NCBI RefSeq assembly: GCF_965204125.1
Contig: NZ_OZ241968.1
Location: 2,356,001 to 2,420,000, forward strand
Direction: 5' to 3'
Length of the DNA stretch: 64,000 nt
DNA from: Poriferisodalis sp965204125
GTDB taxonomy: Bacteria; Actinomycetota; Acidimicrobiia; Acidimicrobiales; Poriferisodalaceae
In this document: positions 17,242 through 25,978 of the stretch, piece by piece
Position numbering within the stretch: the first letter of the stretch is position 1
Layout of the letters: every line of letters begins with the position of its first letter
The notes under the pieces: generated by a model
Told to the model about the DNA's origin: nothing
Seen by the model: the letters and a program-made list of their open reading frames with translations, nothing else
Database searches by the model: none
Program-made: the position numbers and the translations under genes

Positions 17242-18021
17242 TCAGCGCGGGGGCATCCGGATGCCGCCGTCGACCCGGATGACCTCGCCGTTCATGTAGG
17301 GGTTGGTGATGCACTCCATCACCATGAACGCCAGCTCCTCAGCAGAGCCGAGCCGCTTCGGGAACAGCACGCTCTGGCCCAGGTGCGCCTTGAACTGATC
17401 TGACTGCTCGCCCTCGCCGTAGATCGGCGTGTCGATAAGGCCCGGCGCGATCGTGTTGACACGGATGCCGGTGGCGGACAGGTCCCGGGCGACGGGCAGG
17501 GTCATACCCACGACGCCGCCTTTGGAGGCCGAATACGCCGCCTGGCCGATCTGGCCGTCGAAGGCCGCGACCGACGCCATGTTGACCACGGCCCCCCGGG
17601 AGCCGTCTTCGTCGACGGGCTCGGTCTTGGCCATCGCGGACGCCGCCTGGGCGAGCATGTTGAACGAACCGATCAGGTTCACGTTGATCACGAACCGGAA
17701 CTGTTCGAGGTCCATCGGCACGTTGTTGCGGTCGATGGTGCGGCCGGCACGGCCCAGCCCGGCCGAGTTGACCAGCGCACGAAGCGGACCCATCTCCGAT
17801 GCCGCATCCACTGCATCGCGGGCATCGTTGACGTCGGTGACGTTGCAGCGCACGAACAGCCCGCCGACTGACGATGCCACTTCGGCACCGAGGTCGTCCT
17901 GCAGGTCGGCGATGACCACATGGGCTCGGGCATCGGCAAGCTGGCGGGCGCTGGCCTCGCCGATGCCCGACGCTCCGCCGGTCACGATGGCTGAAGCTCC
18001 GGTGAGATCGAGACGCGGCAT
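17242..18021 (-). CDS. SDR oxidoreductase, 3-hydroxyacyl-CoA dehydrogenase type II-like
   Basis: A 259-residue short-chain dehydrogenase. The start is the ATG at 18021 with a GGAGGA Shine-Dalgarno about 6 nt upstream; an in-frame TTG 15 nt earlier overlaps that site and is rejected. Motifs: TGGASGIG near residue 12, an NSAG-like segment, MASVAAF with the catalytic Ser, and YSASK. The C-terminal half (IAPGLIDTPIYG, LFPKRLGSAEELAFMV, NPYMNGEVIRVDGG) closely follows the HSD17B10 / 3-hydroxyacyl-CoA dehydrogenase type II group. It would act in beta-oxidation of short or branched acyl-CoA. Confidence 0.87.
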   Translation of the reverse strand: MPRLDLTGASAIVTGGASGIGEASARQLADARAHVVIADLQDDLGAEVASSVGGLFVRCNVTDVNDARDAVDAASEMGPLRALVNSAGLGRAGRTIDRNNVPMDLEQFRFVINVNLIGSFNMLAQAASAMAKTEPVDEDGSRGAVVNMASVAAFDGQIGQAAYSASKGGVVGMTLPVARDLSATGIRVNTIAPGLIDTPIYGEGEQSDQFKAHLGQSVLFPKRLGSAEELAFMVMECITNPYMNGEVIRVDGGIRMPPR

Positions 18022-18095
18022 CTTGCTGTCCTCCAAGTCGTGGGCGCCGGATCGAAGCTAGCGTCGGCATTCGGCATGTCGGAGGGTCCACCGTT

Positions 18096-19367
18096 ATGAA
18101 GAGCGAGCGCACTGCGACGTTCGCTGCGCTGGGGGTGCCTGGGTTCCGGCTTCTGTGGCTGAGCGGCCTGTTCTCCTTCATGAGCATCCAGATGCAGTTC
18201 CTGCTGCGTGCGCTGCTGGCCTGGGACCTCACCAAGAGCGAAGGCGCGCTGGGCATCGTCTTTTTCTGCTTCGGCCTCGCGCTCGGCATTTCGACGCTCT
18301 TCGGCGGCGTAGCGGCGGATCGACTCTCGAAGCGGCGGCTGATGCTGTTCGGCCAGATGGTGCTGCTGCTCGGATCAGTCGGTATGGGCTTGGCGCTAGC
18401 CACCGATGTCATCCACTACTGGATGCTGCTCGTGTCCAGTGCACTGCAGGGCCTCATGTTTGGCCTGATCGGCCCTGCTCGCATCTCGATGACGACCGAA
18501 CTCGTCGGGCGCGAGCGGCTGGGCAACGCGATCACGCTCTCGTCGCTGTCGCTCAGCGGCAGCCGCGTCATCGCCCCAACCGGCGCCGGGCTGCTGGCCG
18601 GGTGGGCGCTGTTCGGACTCGCCGGCGCCTATTTCGTCTCGGCAGCTATCGCGACGCTGAGCTACGTGCTGCTGATGCCGTTGCCGGAGACGAAACGATC
18701 TGTTGCCGGCTCCAGCGATGACGCCCGACCGGTGCGCCACGCGCGCAGCAGTCCTCTGGCCGAGATCCGCGAAGGCATCCGCTACGCCATGAGCCGACCG
18801 GAGCTTCGTCGACCGATCGTGACGTCGATCATCGTGATCATGTTCGGCTTCAGCTATGTCGCCTTTCAGCCAGCGCTGGTCGAAGGCGTATTCGGCCTCG
18901 GCGACAGGCAGGTCGGGTTCATTTCCGGGGCGTCATCGATCGGTGCTGTGGTCGCGTCAATCTTGCTCGCATCGCGCGCCGACTCGCCTGGCACCGGCTC
19001 CATCCTGATCGGCTTGGGGTTCGCCTTCGGTGCGTCGATCGTCGTGCTCAGCTGGGCTCCGAGTTATGTGATCGCGCTGGCGGTCACGGCGGCTATCGGC
19101 GCCGCCTCAGTCGGGTTCATCTCGCTCATTCAGACGATCGTCATGCGTGCCACTGACGAGGCTTACCAAGGGCGCGTGCAATCGCTGGTGCAGTTGCCGT
19201 TCGCAGCATTTGCCATGGCGGCAGCGCCGCTGGGCGCTCTGGCGGAATGGGCCGGCGTGCGCACCATGTTCTTGACCATGGGCATCGCCGTCATGCTCAG
19301 CATGGTCGTCTACTCGATGGCCGCCGTGAGCGACCGCCGGACTCCCCAGCCGGCCACTTCGCACTAG
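18096..19367 (+). CDS. MFS transporter
   Basis: A 423-residue major facilitator protein with about 12 hydrophobic segments in two halves. An early Gly/Arg loop between segments 2 and 3 (GGVAADRLSKRR) is the MFS motif A, and a repeated loop lies in the second half. The N-terminal half has the long VPGFRLLWLSGLFSFMSIQMQFLLRALLAWDLT opening of the enterobactin exporter-like (MFS_3) group. The ATG has a GGAGGG Shine-Dalgarno. It is divergent from the SDR gene and converges with the DNA polymerase gene. Substrate unknown, probably an exporter. Confidence 0.87.
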   Translation: MKSERTATFAALGVPGFRLLWLSGLFSFMSIQMQFLLRALLAWDLTKSEGALGIVFFCFGLALGISTLFGGVAADRLSKRRLMLFGQMVLLLGSVGMGLALATDVIHYWMLLVSSALQGLMFGLIGPARISMTTELVGRERLGNAITLSSLSLSGSRVIAPTGAGLLAGWALFGLAGAYFVSAAIATLSYVLLMPLPETKRSVAGSSDDARPVRHARSSPLAEIREGIRYAMSRPELRRPIVTSIIVIMFGFSYVAFQPALVEGVFGLGDRQVGFISGASSIGAVVASILLASRADSPGTGSILIGLGFAFGASIVVLSWAPSYVIALAVTAAIGAASVGFISLIQTIVMRATDEAYQGRVQSLVQLPFAAFAMAAAPLGALAEWAGVRTMFLTMGIAVMLSMVVYSMAAVSDRRTPQPATSH

Positions 19368-19420
19368 GCGCAGCAGGCCAGCTCGGTGCGTATGCGGGCT
19401 CTGTGCGCTGCGTCGGCCGA

Positions 19421-21967
19421 TTAGCCGATCTGTTCGAGGATCGAGGTTTCCGACAGGCTCGTGCGCAGGTCGGTGTCGGCCCGGGTGGGGACGTCGGGGC
19501 ACCAGCGTGACATTGCGTCCTCGAGCGCCTGTTTGACCTCGACGGCCAGGGCACGGGCTTCGGACTCGTCGCACTCGACGACCACGCTGTCGTGGACGGT
19601 CTGCACCGCAGCAGCCGACGGATAGCGCGCCAGCACACTCGCCAGCCGGCCGTAGGCGTCGAGCATCACATCGGCAACACCGCCTTGGACAGGTGCGTTG
19701 CGGTAGGCGTTGGCCATCTGACCGACGCGAGTGTGCAGGGCTCGCTGTAGCAGGAACTGCTGGTCGGCGAGACCCATCGAGACGCCGACCTCGTCCACCA
19801 CGGCACGCCGCAGGTGCCGTTGCTCGAGCAGCTTCTCGACCGCTGGGCGCAGTGTCCCCGCGCTCGCAGGGTCCGGGGGCGCAAGCTCGAATCGCTGCAG
19901 CACCCGGCGCCAGACCTCAGCGGGACGAGGCTTTGTCGAGCAGCCGACCACCGCTGCGGCTTCGCCGAGCACCCAGTCGACCGAGAAGGTGAACTGCTGC
20001 CGGCGGCCTGCTGGTGTGCGGGAGCTGAACGACAGCGGTGAACCGTCAGATCGCACCACGACCGGCGCGGAGAACGACAGCGCCCACGCAACTTCGGCGA
20101 CATCGACGTCGCCGATCGAGGCGTCGCCATCACCCCGCAGCTGTCCAGAGTCGATAGCTGCAGTGCTGCTGTTGGCGAGGACGGCGTCGTGCACCTCTGC
20201 CGCGCTGTGATGCCGTCGCTGCTGGTTCCTCAGCGCCCGCCGTGCTTCGTCGGTGCGCGGCCACAGTTGCCCGAGCCGCAACGTGAGCTGCCAGTCGGCA
20301 TCGAGCTCCGTCGCGGCGAAGTGCCCGATGAAGCGGTCCCGTTCGTCGACCCACGCCGCGATGCCCGGATACGCGTCGAGGTAGGCCTCGATGAGCTCGT
20401 CCGCCTCAGCCCGGCTCGTAGGCACGCCGGCATCGGTCAAGCCTCGCGACAGCCCGGCGCCGCGCTGGCCATACAGAATCCCGAAATTGATGCGCTTGGC
20501 CTTGGTGCGGAACTCCTCGTAGCGGGGCCGGTCGAGCGCAGCCAGTCCCGCGGGCCCGTCGAGCTGCACGCCGAACATCCTCTCGGCGGTGGCGGTGTGG
20601 ATGTCGAGACCCTGCTCGAACGCTGACCGCAGGCCTTCGTCGCTGGCGAGCTGGGTGGCGAAGCGCAGTTCGGCTTGGCTCAGGTCGGAATACACGAACA
20701 CCCGACTTGGCGGGGGTTTCATGTAGGGCTTCAGCCGTGGGGTGAAGTTCTGCGCATTCGGGTTGCGGCTGGCCAGCCGGCCCGTATTGGTGCCCACTAC
20801 CTGCAAGTACTCCGGGTGCAGTCGGCCGTCGGCCCACAAGTGCTCGGCCATCGTGTGCCCATAGGTGCTCAACGTCTTGGACAGATCGCGGTAGGCCAGC
20901 AGAGCGCTGCAGAGTTCGCCGCCGATACCCGCCAGTACCGATGCGCCGAGCGAGTCAGTCGGCGCCAGCGGCCGGGCGTGGCCGTCGGTCTTGGTCGTCC
21001 AAGCCTCCACCTCGTCGGCAGCGAAGCGGTTCAGCACGCCGCGTGCCTGCTGCTCGCTGTCGGGGTTCCAGCTGGGTTCGAGGCCGCCGCCGAAGAGGTC
21101 GCCTTGACCGCCGCCGGTCAGCTCGGCCAGATGAGTGAGCACGTCGGTTCGCCGTTCCGCCAACTCGGCCAATTCGGCTTCCCAGCCGTCGACGTCGAAT
21201 GGCAAACCAGCGCGCTCCATGCGGTCGAGAAAGGGACGGGCATCCTGCTCGAGCCGGCACACCTCCTCCAGACCAGCCTCGGCCAGACGCTCGCGCAGCA
21301 CCGTCGACACCCACAGGGTCTCCACAGCGTCGGCGGCGGCATAGGCAACTTGGCGGTCACTCAGCGGCCCATTGGCCCCGAAGGAAAACTGCGTCGTGGC
21401 CTTGCCCTCGACGCTCAGGCCCAGGTAGCGCTCGGCCGCCCAGGCGAGCCCGTGGAAGAAGCTGAACCCGGTCAGCCCTTGATGCAGCAGCGCATCGGCC
21501 AGCTGCGCATCCCACCAGCGCAGTGACCCGACCGCCGCACCCGCAGCTGCTGCCGGCTCCATGAGATGCGTGTCGATGACCCGATCGTCAAACGTCGCGT
21601 TCCAGGCGTCCGATGCCAGATCCGGCACCCGGAGACCCTCATGCAGCGCCATCGCCAGCTCCACGAGGTCGTGCCCGCCGACGTCGACGACCCACGCACG
21701 TTCGGTTCCGTCGCGAGCGCGAGTTGCGGCGGAGATCACCCGCAGCTTCGGCACGTGGCTGCGCGTCTCCGCTTCGCGCGGCTCGAAATCGGTCTCGGTG
21801 TCCATTGCACGGGCTGTGGATGCGCGGAGCGCGTCGACGAAGTCGCCGAGCCCGTCGCGGCCTATGACTGTGATGGGCACCTGAGCAGGGTCTCGCGAAG
21901 CGTCAGGACGTGGATCGAGCCGCCGGAAGTCCGCTGGGGCACGGGCAAGATCGGTGGCAGCGTCCAC
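19421..21967 (-). CDS. Family A DNA polymerase with 3'-5' exonuclease domain and extra insertions
   Basis: An 848-residue PolA-like enzyme with no 5'-3' exonuclease domain. The proofreading domain is intact: DTE at about 56-58, NATFDD near 123, and a YAAADAVE motif. The polymerase shows motif A (YSDLSQAELR, about 424), motif B (RTKAKRINFGILYG, about 482) and motif C (VHDSVVVE, about 789). In motif C the usual Glu after HD is Ser. Between the helix after motif B and the NAPVQGG segment (about 750) lie roughly 200 residues where Pol I has about 50; a TPAGRRQQF near 650 may be the displaced T-GRRR-F motif, leaving two insertions of about 90-110 residues. Its promoter is of the damage type. A housekeeping polA is presumably elsewhere, so this may be a repair or translesion polymerase. 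Confidence 0.88.
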   Translation of the reverse strand: MDAATDLARAPADFRRLDPRPDASRDPAQVPITVIGRDGLGDFVDALRASTARAMDTETDFEPREAETRSHVPKLRVISAATRARDGTERAWVVDVGGHDLVELAMALHEGLRVPDLASDAWNATFDDRVIDTHLMEPAAAAGAAVGSLRWWDAQLADALLHQGLTGFSFFHGLAWAAERYLGLSVEGKATTQFSFGANGPLSDRQVAYAAADAVETLWVSTVLRERLAEAGLEEVCRLEQDARPFLDRMERAGLPFDVDGWEAELAELAERRTDVLTHLAELTGGGQGDLFGGGLEPSWNPDSEQQARGVLNRFAADEVEAWTTKTDGHARPLAPTDSLGASVLAGIGGELCSALLAYRDLSKTLSTYGHTMAEHLWADGRLHPEYLQVVGTNTGRLASRNPNAQNFTPRLKPYMKPPPSRVFVYSDLSQAELRFATQLASDEGLRSAFEQGLDIHTATAERMFGVQLDGPAGLAALDRPRYEEFRTKAKRINFGILYGQRGAGLSRGLTDAGVPTSRAEADELIEAYLDAYPGIAAWVDERDRFIGHFAATELDADWQLTLRLGQLWPRTDEARRALRNQQRRHHSAAEVHDAVLANSSTAAIDSGQLRGDGDASIGDVDVAEVAWALSFSAPVVVRSDGSPLSFSSRTPAGRRQQFTFSVDWVLGEAAAVVGCSTKPRPAEVWRRVLQRFELAPPDPASAGTLRPAVEKLLEQRHLRRAVVDEVGVSMGLADQQFLLQRALHTRVGQMANAYRNAPVQGGVADVMLDAYGRLASVLARYPSAAAVQTVHDSVVVECDESEARALAVEVKQALEDAMSRWCPDVPTRADTDLRTSLSETSILEQIG

Positions 21968-21973
21968 GAGCGC

Positions 21974-21995
21974 ACCCTAGGACGGCCATGTCACA
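21974..21995 (-). promoter_or_regulatory. Damage-type promoter (TGTGA variant) of the DNA polymerase gene
   Basis: On the minus strand: TGTGA (21995-21991), 11 nt, TAGGGT (21979-21974), 6 nt, then the GTG at 21967. It shares the spacing and leaderless layout of the recA-NDp-like promoters but has G instead of C at the fourth base of the half-site. Confidence 0.5.
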
Positions 21996-22036
21996 ACCAC
22001 CGGACAGCTCAGCGCGTGGTTTCTTGCCAAATGTCA

Positions 22037-22059
22037 TGCGACAAGTGACGCTTGTCGCA
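22037..22059. promoter_or_regulatory. Operator of the higBA module
   Basis: TGCGACAAG-TGACG-CTTGTCGCA is a perfect 9-bp inverted repeat ending 13 nt before the toxin start. Such palindromes next to higBA are the usual binding site of the HigA antitoxin, which represses its own operon. Confidence 0.75.
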
Positions 22060-22072
22060 CTAGGCTGACGGG

Positions 22073-22351
22073 GTGATCCGTTCGTTCCGGCATCGAGGCC
22101 TCCGGGCTCTCTATGCGGGACGCCAGCCCAAAGGAGTGAACCCCGAACACACTCGCAAGCTGACCCGCATACTCGGGGTCCTCGACCACAGCACCCAACC
22201 GAGAGACATGGACCTTCCAGGATTTCGGCTGCATGCGCTGAGCGGCGATCTCAAGGGCCACTATGCGGTCTCGGTATCGGGCAACTGGCGAGTGACGTTT
22301 CGATTCGAGGACGGACACGCGGCTGACGTGAACTATGTCGACTATCACTGA
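22073..22351 (+). CDS. higB: HigB-type toxin of a type II toxin-antitoxin system
   Basis: A 92-residue RelE/ParE-superfamily mRNA interferase of the HigB plasmid-maintenance-killer type. It opens with MIRSFRHRGLRALY, has the LPGFRLHALSGDLKGHYAVSV block and ends in NWRVTFRF, DVNYVDYH, all characteristic of this subgroup. It probably cleaves mRNA on the ribosome. The start is a GTG at 22073, with a palindromic operator immediately upstream. The antitoxin gene follows 10 nt after its stop, the toxin-first order of hig modules. Confidence 0.92.
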   Translation: MIRSFRHRGLRALYAGRQPKGVNPEHTRKLTRILGVLDHSTQPRDMDLPGFRLHALSGDLKGHYAVSVSGNWRVTFRFEDGHAADVNYVDYH

Positions 22352-22361
22352 GGAGCCAGTC

Positions 22362-22673
22362 ATGCCGATGCAGAATCCGCCCCATCCCGGCGAGATCGTC
22401 AAGTGGGAGTGTCTTGAGCCGTTGGGGCTCACCGTGAAGCGGGCTGCGCATGGCCTAGGTGTGACGCGGCAGGCGCTGTCGAGTCTCGTGAACGGGCGCA
22501 GCGGCGTGTCGACCGAGATGGCATGCCGGTTGTCCGCTGCGTTCGGTTCAACGCCCGAGACTTGGCTTCGCATGCAGATGGCCTACGACCTCTGGGACGC
22601 CCGTGAGCGACTGGCGTCAGTCGAGGTAGAACGATTCGCTGATACGTCTTCGACAGCGGCGCCCGCTGCGTGA
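22362..22673 (+). CDS. higA: HigA-type antitoxin, XRE-family HTH
   Basis: About 103 residues from an ATG at 22362 (GAGGAG 8-9 nt upstream); an in-frame ATG at 22335 overlaps the toxin gene. The opening PPHPGEIVKWECLEPLGLTVKRAAHGLGVTRQALSSLVNGR is the standard HigA helix-turn-helix. FGSTPETWLRMQMAYDLW is its usual second half. It neutralises HigB and should bind the 22037-22059 palindrome. Confidence 0.93.
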   Translation: MPMQNPPHPGEIVKWECLEPLGLTVKRAAHGLGVTRQALSSLVNGRSGVSTEMACRLSAAFGSTPETWLRMQMAYDLWDARERLASVEVERFADTSSTAAPAA

Positions 22674-22699
22674 TCGACGCGCGTAGTGAGACGCAGCTC

Positions 22700-22720
22700 G
22701 GCTCAGGGACTGCCTGAGCC
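22700..22720. terminator. Hairpin between converging higA and aminotransferase genes
   Basis: GGCTCAGG-GACTG-CCTGAGCC forms a perfect 8-bp stem with a 5-nt loop. It sits in the 53-nt gap between two converging genes. No T-run follows on either strand, so it may be a bidirectional terminator of the weak actinobacterial type. Confidence 0.6.
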
Positions 22721-22726
22721 CCTCAT

Positions 22727-23800
22727 TCACAGCGCGTAATCGACTTCGATGAAATCGTCGGGTGAGCCGTCGCCTGCTTCGGTCTCGGCGGTGATGAGAT
22801 CGTGCAGGCGCTTCGCCACGGGGCCGACCGCGCCGTTGCCGATTGGGGCGCCGTCCCACTCCACGACCGGGAAGACGTGGGTGTCGCCCCCGGACATTAT
22901 GACCTCAGCGCCCGCTCGCGCCTCGTCAGCCCGCAGCGGGCGCTGTTCCACGCCGCGCAGCAGCCCTTCGTCGCTGAGCGGCCCCCGGGCCAGATCCAGC
23001 AGGCGCCGCATGGTGGTGCCGTGCAGGATGCCCTCGAACGGCGGAGTCACGAACACGCCGTCGTGGCTCACGCTGCACACGTTCAGCACACAGGCTTCGG
23101 CGATGAAGCCGTCGTCGTCCACAATGATGCCGAACATCCCGCCGCCGTCCGCCGCCTCGAGGTGGGTCAGGACGTTCAGCAGGTAGTTGTTCGACTTGAT
23201 CTGGGCCAGCAGCGGCGGCTTTTGGGGCGTCTCGCGCACCGTTGCTTCGCGGAAGCCGTCCCGCATTGGGTCGAAGCCTCCATCGCCGAAGCTCATGGGA
23301 TCGAGCACGACGCAGTAGAAGCACGGCTCCTCGCACTCGGCGGGCATGAACGAGAACCCGCCTGGGCCGGCCGTCAGCCAGTAGCGGACGATGGCATTGC
23401 GGGCGCCCGAGGCTGCTGCGGTGTCGGCGACCATCTGGATGAGCTCGTCGCGTGACCACGGGATCTGGAGGCGGGCGCCCGCCGCGCTCGCAAGCAGCCG
23501 GTCGATGTGGATGCCGAGCCGGTACAGCCGGCCGTTCACCAGCGAGCAGGTGTCGAACACGCCGTGGCCTCGGTGAACCATGTGATCGTCGAGCGGCACC
23601 GTCATGACGGTGGGATCGGTGACGACACCGCCTAGGTAGGAGCTGAACATGGCGTAGCAGCCGCGCTTGCCCTGGCGTCGAGCGGCCATGCGCTCGACGG
23701 CTTCTGCGGCGCTCAGGATCTGTTGACCGGGGCGCAAGCCAGCGTTCGACTGGCCACCGGTGGCAGCGTCGCCGTTTCCAGAGACCGTCCGCAACGCCAC
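22727..23800 (-). CDS. Class IV aminotransferase (branched-chain/D-amino acid type)
   Basis: A 357-residue fold-type IV PLP enzyme. The catalytic Lys is in QIKSNNYLLNVL and the PLP-contacting Glu in FIAEACVLNV. VMTVPLDDHMVHRGHGVFDTCSLVNGRLYRL holds the conserved Arg and the start of the small domain, and GILHGTTMRRLLDLA is the phosphate-binding turn. The sequence is closest in style to the D-amino acid transaminase/aminodeoxychorismate lyase-like plant and actinobacterial group. The N-terminus is about 45 residues longer than the core family. The GTG at 23800 follows a TAGTAT -10 by 6 nt, so it is probably leaderless. Confidence 0.85.
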   Translation of the reverse strand: MALRTVSGNGDAATGGQSNAGLRPGQQILSAAEAVERMAARRQGKRGCYAMFSSYLGGVVTDPTVMTVPLDDHMVHRGHGVFDTCSLVNGRLYRLGIHIDRLLASAAGARLQIPWSRDELIQMVADTAAASGARNAIVRYWLTAGPGGFSFMPAECEEPCFYCVVLDPMSFGDGGFDPMRDGFREATVRETPQKPPLLAQIKSNNYLLNVLTHLEAADGGGMFGIIVDDDGFIAEACVLNVCSVSHDGVFVTPPFEGILHGTTMRRLLDLARGPLSDEGLLRGVEQRPLRADEARAGAEVIMSGGDTHVFPVVEWDGAPIGNGAVGPVAKRLHDLITAETEAGDGSPDDFIEVDYAL

Positions 23801-23874
23801 GTGCCGATACTACGTGGACTGTGGTGCTTGGCTCAGGAAGTGCCTGCTGATCGGCTCGCGTAGGGTCGCAGGCG

Positions 23875-24477
23875 ATGGGTGCGACGCAGGGAGACGACGG
23901 CATCCCGGCATTCGGGCCGACGGCGCTGGCGACGCCGGCCAATCTGGTGACGGTCGCCCGGATTGCGGCCTCGCCAGTCTTCATCTGGATGATCGTGCGT
24001 GCCGACGAGGCACGATGGCTGACGTTCGCCGTCGGTTTCGCCGTCGCCATGACCGACTACCTCGACGGCTGGCTGGCCCGTCGACACGGCACGACCCGTG
24101 CAGGCGCGTTTCTGGACCCGCTGGCCGACAAGGTGCTGGTGCTCGGCGGCATGGCGGCGCTCGTGTGGAATGGCCAGTTCCACGCTGTTCCGGTGATCGT
24201 CATCGCGGCACGGGAGTTGCTGATCAGCGCCTACCGGTCGCGCGCCGGCCGCCAGGGCATCACGGTGCCCGCCACCAAGCTCGCCAAGTGGAAGACGTTT
24301 GTCCAGCTGTGGGCCATCGGCTTCGCCGTCATGCCGCCGCTGGCCATGAACGCCCACTGGGTGGCCACGCTCACGCTGTGGCTGGCGGTGGCGCTCACTG
24401 CGTGGACCGGCTGGTCGTACCTGCGGTCGGCTCGTGGCGTGGCGGCCGCGCAGCTCGGCGACGACACTTCCGGCTGA
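23875..24477 (+). CDS. pgsA: CDP-diacylglycerol-glycerol-3-phosphate 3-phosphatidyltransferase
   Basis: A 200-residue membrane enzyme of the CDP-alcohol phosphatidyltransferase family. The full motif is present at about residues 61-85: D-x2-DG-x2-AR-x8-G-x3-D-x3-D, seen as DYLDGWLARR, then GAFLDPLADK. It has about five or six membrane segments and the ANLVTVARIAASP start that is typical of PgsA. It makes phosphatidylglycerol phosphate at the membrane. TAGGGT lies 8 nt before the ATG. cinA follows 34 nt downstream; the pgsA-cinA pairing is common in actinobacteria. Confidence 0.9.
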   Translation: MGATQGDDGIPAFGPTALATPANLVTVARIAASPVFIWMIVRADEARWLTFAVGFAVAMTDYLDGWLARRHGTTRAGAFLDPLADKVLVLGGMAALVWNGQFHAVPVIVIAARELLISAYRSRAGRQGITVPATKLAKWKTFVQLWAIGFAVMPPLAMNAHWVATLTLWLAVALTAWTGWSYLRSARGVAAAQLGDDTSG

Positions 24478-24511
24478 ACCGCGCCATCCTCTGCCCCTAG
24501 GGTCACGGCTT

Positions 24512-25978
24512 GTGAAGACAGAGATCGTCGCTGTGGGAACCGAGCTGCTGCTGGGCCAGATCGTCGACACGAACTCCTCGTGGATGGGCGAGCAGCTCGC
24601 CCTGGCCGGCATCGACAGCCACTACCAGACGAAGGTGGGGGACAACTGGGATCGCATCGAGGATGCGTTCCGGCTGGCGCTCGACCGCAGCGACGCCGTC
24701 ATCGTGTGCGGTGGCTTGGGGCCCACCCAAGATGACATCACCCGTGAGGTGCTGGCGTCGGTGATGGGTGTCGAGCTAGTGCTCGACGAGCGCATTGCCG
24801 AGCGGATCCGCTCCATGTTCGCCAGCCGCAGCCGCCCGATGCCCGAGAACAACTTGCGCCAGGCCATGGTGCCCGTCGGCGCGTCGCCGATCCCGCAGCA
24901 GCCCGGCACAGCGCCCGGCCTGGTGGCGCCGATCCGCTGGGTGCAGGGCGCCGGCGCCGTCGCGCCCGACGCTGAGCCGCCAGCAGGCGCAGAGGTACTC
25001 GACCGCGTGGTGTACGTGGTGCCCGGTGTGCCGTATGAGATGCGCGAGATGATGAACGGCACGGTGCTGGGCGACCTGCAGCGGCGTGCCGGCGTGAGCG
25101 CAACCATCGAGAGCCGGGTGCTGCGCACGTGGGGCCAGAGCGAATCGGGTCTGGCCGAGATGCTGGCCGGCCGCATTGACGAGCTCGACGAGGCTGGCAA
25201 CCCGACGCTGGCGTTCCTGGCCAGCGGCATCGAGGGCATCAAGGTGCGGATCACCGCGAAGGGTGCCGACTCCGCCGAAGCGTGGCGCCTGATTGAGGCC
25301 GAGCAGGCAGTGCTCGAGCCGCTGCTGGGCGACCTGGTCTTCGCATACGACGACGACAACATGGAAGCGGCAGTGCTCGCTGAGCTGGGGCGGCTGGGCT
25401 TGACGCTCGGAGTTGCCGAGACGATCACCGGTGGCCGCATGGCAAACCGTCTGTCGTCAGCAGAGGCGGCGATGCGTGCCGGCCGGGCGCCGGGCGGAGC
25501 CAAGCTGGGCGATCCCGGGCTCGCATCCGCAGCCGACAGCAGCCAGGCCGACGGCGGGACCGGTCCGCGCACTTTCGCGGGCGGCATCGTGGCCCGCTCA
25601 GAGCACCTGACGGAGTACCTGCTGCATGCCGGCTCGTCGACGGTGTCGCCGATGGGCGACGATCTCGTTCCGCCGCTCGCGTCGGCCGCCGGCGCCGAGG
25701 CGCTCGCCCGAGCGGCCCGCCTGCGCACCGGCGCCAGCGTGGGCCTCGCTGTCACGGCGATCGAAGACCGCAACGCAGCCACGCCCGAGCATCCCTTCGG
25801 CACGGCATTCCTGGCCGTGTCGATCTCGGCGCAGCCAGTGCGGGGCAGCATTCCCGCGGTCGCTCACCGCGACAAGGCCGACGAGATCCGCCTGCCCGGT
25901 GACCGCGAGCGGCTCGCCGACTACAGCGCCATCTCGGCGCTCAACCTGCTGCGCCTCACACTCACCGGCCGCCGCTAG
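24512..25978 (+). CDS. cinA: CinA-family protein with a divergent deamidase domain
   Basis: About 488 residues from a GTG at 24512 (TAGGGT 8 nt upstream). The N-terminal MoCF/COG1058 domain looks complete: VAVGTELLLGQIVDTN and CGGLGPTQDDITREV are normal. It has an extra Ala/Pro-rich loop around residues 150-170. The C-terminal nicotinamide-mononucleotide deamidase (PncC) domain has drifted: the AESCTGG motif reads AETITGG, so the nucleophilic Ser is Thr. A loop of about 35 residues rich in Ala and Gly follows, and the TGIAGP motif reads TAIEDR. I infer that the pyrophosphatase half is active and the deamidase half may not be. Confidence 0.87.
   Translation: MKTEIVAVGTELLLGQIVDTNSSWMGEQLALAGIDSHYQTKVGDNWDRIEDAFRLALDRSDAVIVCGGLGPTQDDITREVLASVMGVELVLDERIAERIRSMFASRSRPMPENNLRQAMVPVGASPIPQQPGTAPGLVAPIRWVQGAGAVAPDAEPPAGAEVLDRVVYVVPGVPYEMREMMNGTVLGDLQRRAGVSATIESRVLRTWGQSESGLAEMLAGRIDELDEAGNPTLAFLASGIEGIKVRITAKGADSAEAWRLIEAEQAVLEPLLGDLVFAYDDDNMEAAVLAELGRLGLTLGVAETITGGRMANRLSSAEAAMRAGRAPGGAKLGDPGLASAADSSQADGGTGPRTFAGGIVARSEHLTEYLLHAGSSTVSPMGDDLVPPLASAAGAEALARAARLRTGASVGLAVTAIEDRNAATPEHPFGTAFLAVSISAQPVRGSIPAVAHRDKADEIRLPGDRERLADYSAISALNLLRLTLTGRR

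Noticed and set aside
21968..22036. A PafBC-type match just upstream of higB (TGTCA at 22032)
   Set aside because: The hexamer 11 nt downstream is not TANNNT, so it fails the motif.
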